64,000 bases of DNA, taken from positions 62,001 through 126,000 of the forward strand of contig JBARZE010000038.1 in NCBI GenBank assembly GCA_049649525.1, read 5' to 3'. Numbering within the stretch: the stretch's first letter is position 1; each line of letters opens with the position of its first letter. This document shows, in pieces, positions 42,147-51,163 of the stretch. This DNA is from JAAURB01 sp049649525. Its GTDB lineage: Bacteria; Cyanobacteriota; Cyanobacteriia; Cyanobacteriales; Microcoleaceae. Position numbers and translations under genes: made by a program. Under the pieces are notes generated by a model. That model did no database searches, was not told where the DNA came from, and worked only from the letters and a program-made list of their open reading frames with translations.

Positions 42147-44402
42147 ATGATAGAGTCGGTGAAGCGCTTATATGGTGAAGCGTTGGCGTTGTATCAAGCT
42201 GGATATTTTCCGGAAGCGGCTGCAACTTATCAACAAATTCTGGAGATCGAACCGACAAAAGCTGAAATCTGGTGGGAGTTGGGACAAGTATACGGTTGTC
42301 AAGCGGATTGGAATCAAGCTTTAATGGCGTTTAATCAAGCGTTGAATCTCGATCCAGATAATGCCAGAATCTATGGAGATTTAGGCTTAGCTTGGCAACA
42401 GTTGGGAGATTTTTCTAGATCGATTTTAGCTTATCAAACGGCTATTGATTTAGATTCTAATTATTCCCCAGCTTACTATCAGTTAGGAAATCTCTATGCA
42501 GAATTAGGAGAATTTCAACTCGCTGAACAATTCTATCGTCAGGCGATTACGATTAATCCGAGTGAGGTTAACAGCTATCTTAATTTAGGGAATATTTTAA
42601 CAGTTCAAAATCAAATTGAACAAGCAATTACAGTTTACAAACAGGCTTTAGAACAGTATCCCAAATATCCAGATTTATTGTATCAATATGGATTGGCAAT
42701 TGCTACGAGTTCGTCTTCAAAAGCTGCCTTTTATTTCGGTTCAGCCGCCTATTATCAACAGGATTATCAAACGGCAATTGATTATTATAAAATACTGCTA
42801 AATCACTCGAATAAAACAGTGGAGTTTTATCTGAATTTTGCTGATAGTTATCAACAGCTTGATCAATTCTCTGTTGCTATTTCTGTTTACAATAAAGCCA
42901 TAAAAGAATATCCCAATTCGGTTGATATTTATCTCGCTTTCATTTTAGCATTACAAAATTCAGGACAAACTGAAAGTGCGATTAAAATTGCTGAGAAAGG
43001 TTTACAAATACTGCCTAGTAATATTCGCTTAAAATTAGCCGATCAACGTCTACTTCCTATTTTATATCAAGAGCAAGCAGAAATACAATTCTATCGCCAA
43101 AGATTTAAGCAGTTATTATTCAATATTATCCAAAATTGCCCGTTAGAAACTGTTGAAGAAAAAAATCTTGCCTTACAAGCTATTGCAGACAATACGAATT
43201 TTTACCTGCAATATCAAGGATATAATGATTTAGCGCTACAACAATATTATGGTAAATTTGTCTCTGAGGTAATGGCAGCCAATTATCCAGAATATACTGA
43301 AAAAATTACTATTAGAAAAACGGATAAAATTAAAATCGGTTATATTTCTGCTTTTCTACAATGGCATACAGTCGGAATTGTATTTCTCGGTTGGGTGAAA
43401 CAACACAACTTTGATTTATTTGAAATTTCTTGTTATCATATCGGCGCAGAAGTAGATGAAATCACAGATTTGTTTTGTTATTACAGCGATCATTTTTATC
43501 ATATTGCGGATGATTTAGAGGCAATAATACAGCAAATTCAGATAGATGAAATTGATATATTAGTGTTTCTAGATATTGGAATGTCTCCTCAAACAACTCA
43601 ACTGGCAGGCTTACGACTTGCATCTATTCAATGCGCTGCTTGGGGACATCCGGTTACAACAGGACTGCCAACTATTGACTATTTTATTTCTTCTGAATAT
43701 TTAGAACCCATTCATGCACAAAATCACTATTCAGAACAATTAATTACTTTACCTAATTTAGGAATATATTACCCGCCGCCTCAACTTCCCCAACTCCGGA
43801 AAACCCGTTCTGATTTTAAACTAAAAAAAAATAGTATTATTTATCTCTCTGCTCAATCTATATTTAAATATCTACCTCAATATGATGCAATATTTTGTGC
43901 GATCGCCCAAAAAGTTAAAAATGCTCAATTTGTGTTTTTTACTCACTGGAATTCAGAAATAACTGAAGATTTTAAACAGCGATTAAATCTAGCTTTTTCT
44001 CAAAAAAATCTCAATTTCAATGACTATTGTATAATTTTACCCCGACTCGATAAATCAGACTATTTGCAACTTCACTTACTCGCAGATATCAGCTTAGATA
44101 CTTTTGAGTTTACAGGGTTTTTAACCAGCCTCGATGCGATCGCCTGTAACCTTCCTATCGTCACAAATGAAGGATCATTCATGCGAAGCCGCCAAACTGC
44201 CGGAATACTTAAATATATCAACGTCACAGAAACTATTGCTCAAAATCAATCAGAATATATTACAATAGCAATCAGGTTAGGTAAGAATTCAAGAGCGCGA
44301 CAATCAATTTCAGAAAAACTTAAAATTAATCAATCTGTTTTGTATCAAGATGATCAGTGTATCTCATCTCTTGAAAAATTTTATCTTTCAAATTTTAAGT
44401 AA
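42147..44402 (+). CDS. TPR / O-GlcNAc transferase-like glycosyltransferase (GT41-like)
   Basis: The 751-residue protein has about eight TPR units (residues 5-290, e.g. AEIWWELGQVYGCQADWNQALMAFNQAL). A SPINDLY/OGT-like catalytic half starts at about residue 390. Its landmarks are KIGYISAFLQWHTVGIV, SIQCAAWGHPVTTGLPTIDYFISSEYLEP, IYLSAQSIFKYLPQYDAIF and ISLDTFEFTGFLTSLDAIACNLPIVT. In characterised GT41 enzymes the TPR arm presents protein Ser/Thr for O-GlcNAc transfer from UDP-GlcNAc. It is in an operon with the HEAT-tail protein directly upstream (two-base gap). A paralogue sits at the right window edge. Activity and donor are inferred, not shown. Confidence 0.85.
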   Translation: MIESVKRLYGEALALYQAGYFPEAAATYQQILEIEPTKAEIWWELGQVYGCQADWNQALMAFNQALNLDPDNARIYGDLGLAWQQLGDFSRSILAYQTAIDLDSNYSPAYYQLGNLYAELGEFQLAEQFYRQAITINPSEVNSYLNLGNILTVQNQIEQAITVYKQALEQYPKYPDLLYQYGLAIATSSSSKAAFYFGSAAYYQQDYQTAIDYYKILLNHSNKTVEFYLNFADSYQQLDQFSVAISVYNKAIKEYPNSVDIYLAFILALQNSGQTESAIKIAEKGLQILPSNIRLKLADQRLLPILYQEQAEIQFYRQRFKQLLFNIIQNCPLETVEEKNLALQAIADNTNFYLQYQGYNDLALQQYYGKFVSEVMAANYPEYTEKITIRKTDKIKIGYISAFLQWHTVGIVFLGWVKQHNFDLFEISCYHIGAEVDEITDLFCYYSDHFYHIADDLEAIIQQIQIDEIDILVFLDIGMSPQTTQLAGLRLASIQCAAWGHPVTTGLPTIDYFISSEYLEPIHAQNHYSEQLITLPNLGIYYPPPQLPQLRKTRSDFKLKKNSIIYLSAQSIFKYLPQYDAIFCAIAQKVKNAQFVFFTHWNSEITEDFKQRLNLAFSQKNLNFNDYCIILPRLDKSDYLQLHLLADISLDTFEFTGFLTSLDAIACNLPIVTNEGSFMRSRQTAGILKYINVTETIAQNQSEYITIAIRLGKNSRARQSISEKLKINQSVLYQDDQCISSLEKFYLSNFK

Positions 44403-44443
44403 AAAACTCTATATTCTCTGTGGTTTGATTGATTTAAAATCTC

Positions 44444-44932
44444 ATGATTTTTTCTATTTTAATTAACCTGAAACAAGCCTTTTTTATTGCCGCTGGTTTC
44501 TGGGAAACTCGTTTAACCCTAAAGCCCGGAAACTGGTGTAAATATGTTGAAAGTGTGGATAAAGATCGAACCGACGGCTATTCTCTACTTGGCCCTTTTG
44601 TCAGCCAAATTGATCAACTTGCCCAACAGCAACCCGGATTATATCTTTACTGCGAAAAGAAAAAACGTAAAAATGGAATTTCCCAACGACTTTACACATT
44701 ATTTGTCCTAGAATCTGATGGTAATATCCAAGTGTTGCAAGAAATCAAAACAGCGAGTAAAGATTGGGCGGTTCAACTTTGGGTTGATATTGATGCCTAT
44801 TTTGTGCGACAATCTCGTTCTGTAGAACGGCGACGACAACAGTTAAAATCGGAAATTCAAACCCTAGAGTTTGAACTGAGTCAGCGTCGGGCAGAATTAG
44901 TGGCATTAGATCTAGATGCAGAAGAATTCTAA
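44444..44932 (+). CDS. Conserved hypothetical protein, 162 aa
   Basis: I do not recognise this family. The N-terminal part (SILINLKQAFFIAAGFWETRLTLKPGNWCKYVESVDKD) includes one hydrophobic stretch. A mixed alpha/beta region contains YSLLGPFVSQIDQLAQQQPGLYLYCEKKKRKNGIS. The C-terminus is a coiled coil (about 128-158, RRRQQLKSEIQTLEFELSQRRAEL). A single short leader lies between it and the OGT-like gene (41 bases), so the two may share a transcript. An effector, adaptor or DNA-related role cannot be read from sequence. Confidence 0.7.
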   Translation: MIFSILINLKQAFFIAAGFWETRLTLKPGNWCKYVESVDKDRTDGYSLLGPFVSQIDQLAQQQPGLYLYCEKKKRKNGISQRLYTLFVLESDGNIQVLQEIKTASKDWAVQLWVDIDAYFVRQSRSVERRRQQLKSEIQTLEFELSQRRAELVALDLDAEEF

Positions 44933-45034
44933 TCAAATTGAATCACAAACACTTGGCTGAATCGCTAAAAGTTGTTTAGATTAGACGAGATGTAGAAGAT
45001 TGCTATCTAGTCAATTGGGTAGCAAAGATTGGAT

Positions 45035-46273
45035 ATGAATATACTGATGATTTCTTCGACATTTCCCTATCCACCGAGTCGAGGGGGAACGGAAATTAGA
45101 ACGTTTAATTTACTCAAATACTTACAGCAAAAGCATTGTGTGACTTTAGTAACTCAGTATGATAGTCGGGTTAATGATGCGGAAATTGAGGAGTTACGCC
45201 AATGGGTTGATCGGTTGGTGTTGTTTTCTTTACCGCCAAACCCTCAATCTGACAATCCTTTAACGGGAACAGTTCAAAAAGTCGGGCGGTTTGCTGAGTC
45301 GATGTGGCGCACTACGCCTCCTAATGTTTTACATCGTTACAGCCCCGAAATGCAAGCTTGGATCGATCAATTTGTCGAATCTGGCAAATGTGATGCTATC
45401 ACCTGTGAACACAGCGTCAATGAAATTTATGTTCGACCTTCCTTTTCAGAGAAAGTCACAACTGTCGTTGATATCCATAGTTCAGTTGCAGGTTGGACTC
45501 GGAATCACTTGGAAATGGGGGCTTCTCCCCACGAACTGCGCGATCGCGTCTATCTTAATCTGTTACTAGAACGTTACGAAAAACGGTATGCCGCTAAATT
45601 CACTCATTTAGTTGTTACCACAGATGATGACAAAAGTCAATTCTCTAAATTTCAGTCAAAGGCGCAAATTCATGTGATTCCCAACGGTGTAGATTTAGAA
45701 TTGTTTCCTTGCCGCAATATAGATCCAGCAGGCTATAATTTAGTCTTTGTAGGGGCGATGGATGCGTCTCACAATATTGATGCCGCTCGCTTTTTTGTCT
45801 TGGACGTGTTGCCAATCATACAACAACGCTACCCAGACACAACCTTTACTATCGTCGGGGCCAGACCCACACCAGAGGTTGAAGCCTTAGGTGATTCTCC
45901 CGGTGTTCAGGTTACAGGAAAAGTCCCCTTAGTGGTAGATTACTTACATCAAGCCACGGTTTGTGTCACCCCGTTGAGGAGTGGCTATGGGATTAAAAAC
46001 AAAACCCTAGAAGCCATGGCCGCCGGAGTTCCGGTTGTCGCCAGTGACCGAGGTTTAGAAGGTTTAGCCGTCGATGGGGAGGCAGTCCCCTTAACCGCTC
46101 TACGCGCTAATACAGTACAAGAGTATGTTAATGCCGTCAGCCGACTGTTTGAACAACCCGAACTGCGACAAACCTTATGCCAAAATGGGCGATCGCTGAT
46201 TGAAACCGAATATACTTGGGAACGTGCCGGACAGCGCTACGAACAAGTATTACTCAGTTCCGTTACGGCTTAG
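45035..46273 (+). CDS. GT4-type glycosyltransferase
   Basis: This 412-residue GT-B glycosyltransferase opens with MNILMISSTFPYPPSRGGTEIRT. Its central part binds the nucleotide sugar: NLVFVGAMDASHNIDAARFFV, TFTIVGARPTPEVEALG and KNKTLEAMAAGVPVVAS. These match the C-terminal Glyco_trans_1_4 class. I start at the ATG at 45035 rather than an upstream TTG; the sequence immediately before it (GATTGGAT) is only a weak ribosome-binding site. It is an isolated plus-strand gene in the glycan-rich section. The acceptor may be a wall polymer or exopolysaccharide. Confidence 0.9.
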   Translation: MNILMISSTFPYPPSRGGTEIRTFNLLKYLQQKHCVTLVTQYDSRVNDAEIEELRQWVDRLVLFSLPPNPQSDNPLTGTVQKVGRFAESMWRTTPPNVLHRYSPEMQAWIDQFVESGKCDAITCEHSVNEIYVRPSFSEKVTTVVDIHSSVAGWTRNHLEMGASPHELRDRVYLNLLLERYEKRYAAKFTHLVVTTDDDKSQFSKFQSKAQIHVIPNGVDLELFPCRNIDPAGYNLVFVGAMDASHNIDAARFFVLDVLPIIQQRYPDTTFTIVGARPTPEVEALGDSPGVQVTGKVPLVVDYLHQATVCVTPLRSGYGIKNKTLEAMAAGVPVVASDRGLEGLAVDGEAVPLTALRANTVQEYVNAVSRLFEQPELRQTLCQNGRSLIETEYTWERAGQRYEQVLLSSVTA

Positions 46274-46387
46274 TCGGTCAAAGGGAAAGATCCCGCAGGC
46301 GTATCCTAAAGTCTCCCTGTCACATTGTCACATTGTCTCTCAGTTGCGATCTCATCCTAAAACTACATACCCAACACAACCCCTCAA

Positions 46388-47986
46388 ATGGTCAGAATCC
46401 TTCATAGACTGGGGTGGTCAAACCCAGCAACCTCTCCGAGTCGCACCAGCGCTCGTCAACCAGCGGCAACCACTCCGTCTGATATCTATCAAACTCATTC
46501 ATCCACTTCAAGCAAGCAGCAGCGCTCCTTGACGATGAAAAAATGGGTCACAGATGGACTCGCTTTTACCCTGATGTTTGGTGGATCAGCCTTAATTGCC
46601 GGATGTGGCTGGTTTAGCTATCAACTCATTGTTAATCCGGATATTGGGATTTGGCTGAATCAATTTTTACCCGCCTCGACTCAGATTCCCCTACAACGTC
46701 ATGAGTCGATTAAAACCTTAGATGAAATCCGCGATCAGTTGCAAGTTGAGGGGTTAAGACTAGGTAATCCTTTGCCTTTACCCACCCCTAATAAAGTCGC
46801 TGAATTTCAGGATCAATTATATGAGCAAAACCCCTATCTTTACCCGCTACGCACATTCTTAATGCCGCCCGAAGACCTGATACAAACCGCTTCTGATTTA
46901 CTGGTTCCGGTGGTGAAAAAACGAGAGAGCAGTGTGGTTCATCCTTGTGAGTCGAATTGCCAAGAAATTGTAGAATTGCGAGTATATGAATCTATTTTAA
47001 TGCCCTATCAACGCTCCGGTACACCCTCTCATTACCGGATGGTTCATCAACTGAAAGTTAAGGGCCCGGCTGAGTCTTATGTGTTGGCTTCTTTAATTGG
47101 AAAACGGGTTAATCAACAAGGTTCAAATAAGCCTCAACCTTTAATGAATCTGAAACGATTTACCGATAAAGTTCCAAATATTGGGATTTGGTTTAATCTG
47201 TATAGTACTCGGATTGTGGCGGGTAAAAAAGTTCCTTATGGACAAATTGTGCATTATAATCCCACTTACAATCATCTCAGTATGATGCTGGAATGGAAAA
47301 GCCCAGCGGGTCAACAACCCATTTGGCAAGAAATTACAGGCGGCGCAAATCCCGAATTATTAATCGAAGAAACACTGGGTTTAGAACCTCATTTTAGTGT
47401 GTTTGAGATCAAACCTAAAAAGTTTGTCCCTAATCCCATTCAATTGTCTAGTATTTCTTTAGATGAGGCGGTCTTAGATCATTACAATTATCGCAAAGCG
47501 TTACGACTCGCTCAAAGTGGCTTATGGTCTCCTGCCTCGGAGTTGATGATTTCTTTAAAAGAAAATGTCGGAAAAGACCGCAGATATCCCTCAACTTGGC
47601 CAGCAGTCGCTCAAGCACAGTTAGACCTCATTCAGTTTCATGCCAAAATTACAGATGCTCAGGCCGCCGCCGCTTGGGCCAGTCCCAGCCAACAAGTATT
47701 AGCGGGTTTAATTGATGGACGTTGGACAGAGGCGTTGAATGTTTTACAAACTGACCGCATGAGTACCAATCAACTCAATACCCTCTTACAAGCCGATGAA
47801 GGCCGCTTAAAGCTCCGTATTCAAGCTGCACTCGCTGAAGACCCACAAGAACCCGACTTGCAAGCCTGGGGCGCTTTGGTGGTGGCTGCCCAGCGCGGAG
47901 AAGATGAAGCCCTGTCTTGGTTGGATAGGCGGTCTTTTACCACCACAGAAAACCGCGATCGGATTCGTCAATTGTTAGAGTTGTAA
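46388..47986 (+). CDS. Large hypothetical membrane-anchored protein, 532 aa
   Basis: I do not recognise a family. A Ser/Thr/Pro/Gln-rich N-terminus (about 1-50) precedes a transmembrane helix (LAFTLMFGGSALIAGCGWFSYQLI, about 56-80). A soluble, probably periplasmic or lumenal region of about 450 residues follows. It contains CESNCQEIVELRVYES with two close cysteines, and late helical repeat-like segments such as LAQSGLWSPASELMISLKEN and AAWASPSQQVLAGLIDG. An internal ATG at 46535, just before the helix, is an alternative start. It sits in the glycan-gene section without an evident operon partner. A membrane-tethered scaffold or wall enzyme is possible but not supported by motifs. Confidence 0.75.
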   Translation: MVRILHRLGWSNPATSPSRTSARQPAATTPSDIYQTHSSTSSKQQRSLTMKKWVTDGLAFTLMFGGSALIAGCGWFSYQLIVNPDIGIWLNQFLPASTQIPLQRHESIKTLDEIRDQLQVEGLRLGNPLPLPTPNKVAEFQDQLYEQNPYLYPLRTFLMPPEDLIQTASDLLVPVVKKRESSVVHPCESNCQEIVELRVYESILMPYQRSGTPSHYRMVHQLKVKGPAESYVLASLIGKRVNQQGSNKPQPLMNLKRFTDKVPNIGIWFNLYSTRIVAGKKVPYGQIVHYNPTYNHLSMMLEWKSPAGQQPIWQEITGGANPELLIEETLGLEPHFSVFEIKPKKFVPNPIQLSSISLDEAVLDHYNYRKALRLAQSGLWSPASELMISLKENVGKDRRYPSTWPAVAQAQLDLIQFHAKITDAQAAAAWASPSQQVLAGLIDGRWTEALNVLQTDRMSTNQLNTLLQADEGRLKLRIQAALAEDPQEPDLQAWGALVVAAQRGEDEALSWLDRRSFTTTENRDRIRQLLEL

Positions 47987-48191
47987 ATTATGAATTATGA
48001 ATAGACCTATGCACAAAAGCATATGTATCAATACTGTGTCCATCAATTCTTATATCTGTTACCTATTCCCCGTTCCGCTATTGCCTGACTTCTACAAGAA
48101 ATATAATTATGAATTCAGCCTTTTACAGACGACTCTCTCCAATTCTCCTCAATAAATCACTACTTTAGGTATGGCGTAATAGGTCAAGCTC

Positions 48192-49028
48192 ATGAGTCAA
48201 ACAGAACGTTCTGGAATTACTCAATTTTGTAAAAGATTGGTGTTTTATATCGAGGATTTAGAAACACCTGCGGGTATCGCTGCCAGCTTTGTGATTACAG
48301 CTTCGATTTTCTTATCTGCTGCTATTTTTGTGATTCAAACTTATCCCATTTCATCACAGTTACGGCCTATTTTAGAAGTGATCGATCGAGGGATTATCAT
48401 TTGTTTTGCAATTGAATATTTGATTCGATTGTTAGGAGCAGAAAAAAAGATAAACTTTATCTTTGATTTATATTCATTAATTGATTTAGTTGCTATTTTA
48501 CCCTTTTTATTGGGATCTTTTAATATTGGATTTATTAGAGTATTAAGATGGTTTAGAATTTTAAGATTAATTCGTTTCTTAGATTTTAAAATAACATTTT
48601 TGCGAATTCAAACCCAAGATGGAGTCATTTTTGCGAGAATCCTATTCACATTAATTACAATTATTTTTATCTTCTCCGGATTAATTTATCAAGTTGAACA
48701 TCCGATTAACCCCGAAATTTTTGGCACCTTTTTAGATGCAGTCTATTTCTCGGTTGTAACGATGACCACTGTAGGATTTGGAGATGTGACTCCATTATCC
48801 GAAATGGGGCGTTTCTTAACCATTTTAATGATTTTAACCGGGGTTGCTTTGATTCCATGGCAAATCGGAAATCTAATTAAGCAATTCGTTAAAACAGCAA
48901 ACCAAGTTGAAACAATTTGTTCAGGTTGTGGCTTCCCATCCCATGATCCAGATGCTCTTTATTGTAAGCGATGTGGTACATCATTAACCTGTTCACTACC
49001 CTCAGTTGCTCTCAAACCTGAACTTTAA
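48192..49028 (+). CDS. Voltage-gated-type potassium channel with C-terminal zinc ribbon
   Basis: The 278-residue protein has six transmembrane segments. The fourth resembles a voltage sensor (FIRVLRWFRILRLIRFLDF) with regularly spaced arginines, and the pore loop contains the K+ filter TVGFGD. It belongs to the ion-transport (Pfam Ion_trans) superfamily, Kv-like. After the sixth helix comes a short linker and a two-knuckle zinc ribbon, CSGCGF-x9-YCKRCGTS, which is not a usual part of Kv channels. It is alone between the 532-residue protein and purU. The ribbon might recruit another protein or sense metal; that is inference. Confidence 0.9.
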   Translation: MSQTERSGITQFCKRLVFYIEDLETPAGIAASFVITASIFLSAAIFVIQTYPISSQLRPILEVIDRGIIICFAIEYLIRLLGAEKKINFIFDLYSLIDLVAILPFLLGSFNIGFIRVLRWFRILRLIRFLDFKITFLRIQTQDGVIFARILFTLITIIFIFSGLIYQVEHPINPEIFGTFLDAVYFSVVTMTTVGFGDVTPLSEMGRFLTILMILTGVALIPWQIGNLIKQFVKTANQVETICSGCGFPSHDPDALYCKRCGTSLTCSLPSVALKPEL

Positions 49029-49084
49029 ATGAATTAAAATAAATATCTCAATTAATAATAAAATAACAAATAAGATGATTGAAT

Positions 49085-49939
49085 ATGAATAACCCCACTG
49101 CTACTTTACTTTTATCTTGTGCAGATCAAACAGGATTAGTTGCTAAAATTGCTAACTTTATTTATGCCAATGGCGGTAATATTATTTATGCCGATCAACA
49201 TACCGATACCACTACAGAAATGTTCTTAACTCGAATAGAGTGGGAATTAACAGAATTTAATTTAGCAAAAGAAGTGATTGCCCCGGCTTTTAGCGCGATC
49301 GCCAAACCATTTGATGCAAACTGGCAAATCCATTTCTCTGATAATATTCCCAGAATTGCCCTTTGGGTAACCAAACAAGATCACTGTTTACTTGATTTAT
49401 TATGGCGTTGGAAAGCAAAAGAATTAAATACAGATATCTGTTTAATCATCAGTAATCATACCGATTTAAAACCCATTGCCGATCAATTTGAAATTGATTT
49501 TCATTATTTTCCCATCACTAAAGACACTAAAACAGAACAAGAAGCGCATCAGCTAGAATTATTACAAAAATATCAAGTTGATTTAGTCGTATTAGCCAAA
49601 TATATGCAGATTTTAAGTCCAGGCTTTGTGGAAAAATTCTCAAATATTATTAACATTCATCACTCCTTTTTACCCGCATTTCCAGGGGCGAATCCTTACC
49701 AAAGAGCATACAAACGAGGCGTTAAAATTATTGGTGCGACAGCTCATTATGTTACCGAAGATTTAGATGAAGGCCCGATTATTGAGCAAGATGTGATTCA
49801 GGTCAGCCATCGCGATACGGTTCCAGATTTAATCCGTAAAGGCAAAGATATGGAACGATTAGTATTAGCAAGGGCGGTACGATTACACCTGCAAAACCGG
49901 GTGTTAGTGTATAATAATCGTACCGTTGTATTTGCCTGA
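49085..49939 (+). CDS. purU: Formyltetrahydrofolate deformylase
   Basis: The enzyme hydrolyses 10-formyl-THF to formate and THF, balancing one-carbon pools and supplying formate for PurT. The 284-residue protein has an N-terminal ACT domain (LLLSCADQTGLVAKIANFIYANGGNI, residues 4-80). A formyl-transferase-type catalytic domain follows, with the Asn-His-Asp triad in NIINIHHSFLPAF, TAHYVTEDLDEGPIIEQD. I start at the ATG at 49085; a TTG two codons upstream could also be used. An XRE-type regulator lies convergent downstream. Length is normal. Confidence 0.95.
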   Translation: MNNPTATLLLSCADQTGLVAKIANFIYANGGNIIYADQHTDTTTEMFLTRIEWELTEFNLAKEVIAPAFSAIAKPFDANWQIHFSDNIPRIALWVTKQDHCLLDLLWRWKAKELNTDICLIISNHTDLKPIADQFEIDFHYFPITKDTKTEQEAHQLELLQKYQVDLVVLAKYMQILSPGFVEKFSNIINIHHSFLPAFPGANPYQRAYKRGVKIIGATAHYVTEDLDEGPIIEQDVIQVSHRDTVPDLIRKGKDMERLVLARAVRLHLQNRVLVYNNRTVVFA

Positions 49940-50035
49940 AATAGAAGATGTTAGGAGATAATTTTTTTAAAATTTAGTTGATAAAAAACTCCTGATTTTG
50001 AACAAGATTTAAACATTAGTTCTGATGACAATGAC

Positions 50036-50266
50036 CTAGCTAAAATACTCGTTTAATAAATCTTCTCCTTGATCTCCGAGTGCTTCAATTTGTCCTCTGA
50101 TTAATTTCATCGCAATTCGAGACGGTTGATGATGTCCATTTTCCCAGCCATTTACAGTTTGGAATGAAACCCCTAACTGTTTAGCAAACTTAACCTGAGA
50201 GAGGTCTAAGCGTTCCCGCAGACTACGAATTAAATCAGATGTTTTGGAAGAAACTGTTGAGGACAT
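50036..50266 (-). CDS. XRE-family helix-turn-helix regulator
   Basis: This 76-residue single-domain Cro/CI-type DNA-binding protein has the helix-turn-helix in LDLSQVKFAKQLGVSFQTVNGWENGHHQPS. The rest is a short dimerisation or linker helix (MKLIRGQIEALGDQGEDLLNEYF). No effector domain is present, so it may be a simple repressor or an antitoxin-like regulator, but no toxin gene is adjacent. It is convergent with purU and divergent from the CyanoP gene, whose promoter region (50267-50605) it could control. Confidence 0.88.
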   Translation of the reverse strand: MSSTVSSKTSDLIRSLRERLDLSQVKFAKQLGVSFQTVNGWENGHHQPSRIAMKLIRGQIEALGDQGEDLLNEYFS

Positions 50267-50605
50267 AATGAATGTTGTAAACGCTATTACTAGGCTAACT
50301 AGCTAAGGTCTGATATTCAATTGTGATTCAACGGATATTTTAATAACTTTTTAAACATGAATTAATCAACAATATCAGTAAAAATACTGAAGTTAATCAC
50401 TCACTAGAAAATAGTACAGGCAGACGCTCTTTTTAAAATTCAGTGACCATTCAATACAAACTCGTCAATTTTTTAGGTCAATAACATCACTGAGCTTAAA
50501 TCCAATACCTTAATTTTAACTTCAGATCACTTTATTATGGGGTCATGCTTACAAGGGTAAAGTTTCATGAGACAATGAATAAAGTGAAGATAACAAACGA
50601 TTCCA
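50267..50605. other. Intergenic region, 339 bp
   Basis: This AT-rich spacer lies between the divergent XRE regulator and the CyanoP gene. I see no open frame, repeat or clear hairpin; it should hold promoters for both. Confidence 0.45.
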
Positions 50606-51145
50606 ATGTTGAAACGATTCAGTACACTCTTTTTAATTTTCTTGAGTTTGACCCTAGGCGGTTGTATCTCCAGCGGCGGCGGATTTCAAACTTATGTCAA
50701 TACAGCCAAAGGTTACGAATTTATTTATCCTAATGGTTGGACTGAAGTCAAGGTCTCTAACGGCCCTGATGTCGTCTTTCATGATATGATTGAACAGACA
50801 GAAAATGTTAGTGTCGTCATTAGTGAAGCTCCGGATGATACGACCCTAGAAACATTAGGAACTCCGACAGAAGTGGGCTACAAACTCAGCAAAAATGCAA
50901 TTGCACCGGAAGGTTCGGGTCGTGAGGCAGAACTCGTGAATGCAGAATCTCGGCAAGTGGGAGATAAGAATTATTATCTATTAGAATATGCTGTCAAACT
51001 ACCCAATCAAGATCGGCATGATTTCGCGAGTGTCGCCATTAGTCGCGGTAAATTATTTACAATTAACGTTTCTGCAACTGAAAAACACTGGCAAAAAATT
51101 CATGAACAACTCGAACAAACCATTCGCTCATTCAGGGTATATTAA
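50606..51145 (+). CDS. CyanoP, PsbP-like lumenal lipoprotein
   Basis: The 179-residue precursor has a lipoprotein signal peptide with lipobox LTLGGC (Cys20). A mature PsbP-fold domain follows: FQTYVNTAKGYEFIYPNGWTEVK, then VSVVISEAPDDTTLETLGTPTEVGYKLS. CyanoP is a thylakoid-lumen lipoprotein associated with photosystem II assembly and, unlike plant PsbP, is not an essential subunit. The maf gene begins 18 bases downstream on the same strand, suggesting co-transcription. The start ATG gives a typical basic-hydrophobic leader (MLKRFSTLFLIFLSL). Confidence 0.92.
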   Translation: MLKRFSTLFLIFLSLTLGGCISSGGGFQTYVNTAKGYEFIYPNGWTEVKVSNGPDVVFHDMIEQTENVSVVISEAPDDTTLETLGTPTEVGYKLSKNAIAPEGSGREAELVNAESRQVGDKNYYLLEYAVKLPNQDRHDFASVAISRGKLFTINVSATEKHWQKIHEQLEQTIRSFRVY

Positions 51146-51163
51146 TTAGCGTATTAACTTTCT

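Noticed and set aside
41905..42258. Long minus-strand frames rich in Trp-Thr-His opposite the GNRPGVRPG repeats
   Set aside because: They are products of the repeat on the other strand; the plus-strand HEAT-tail gene explains the sequence.
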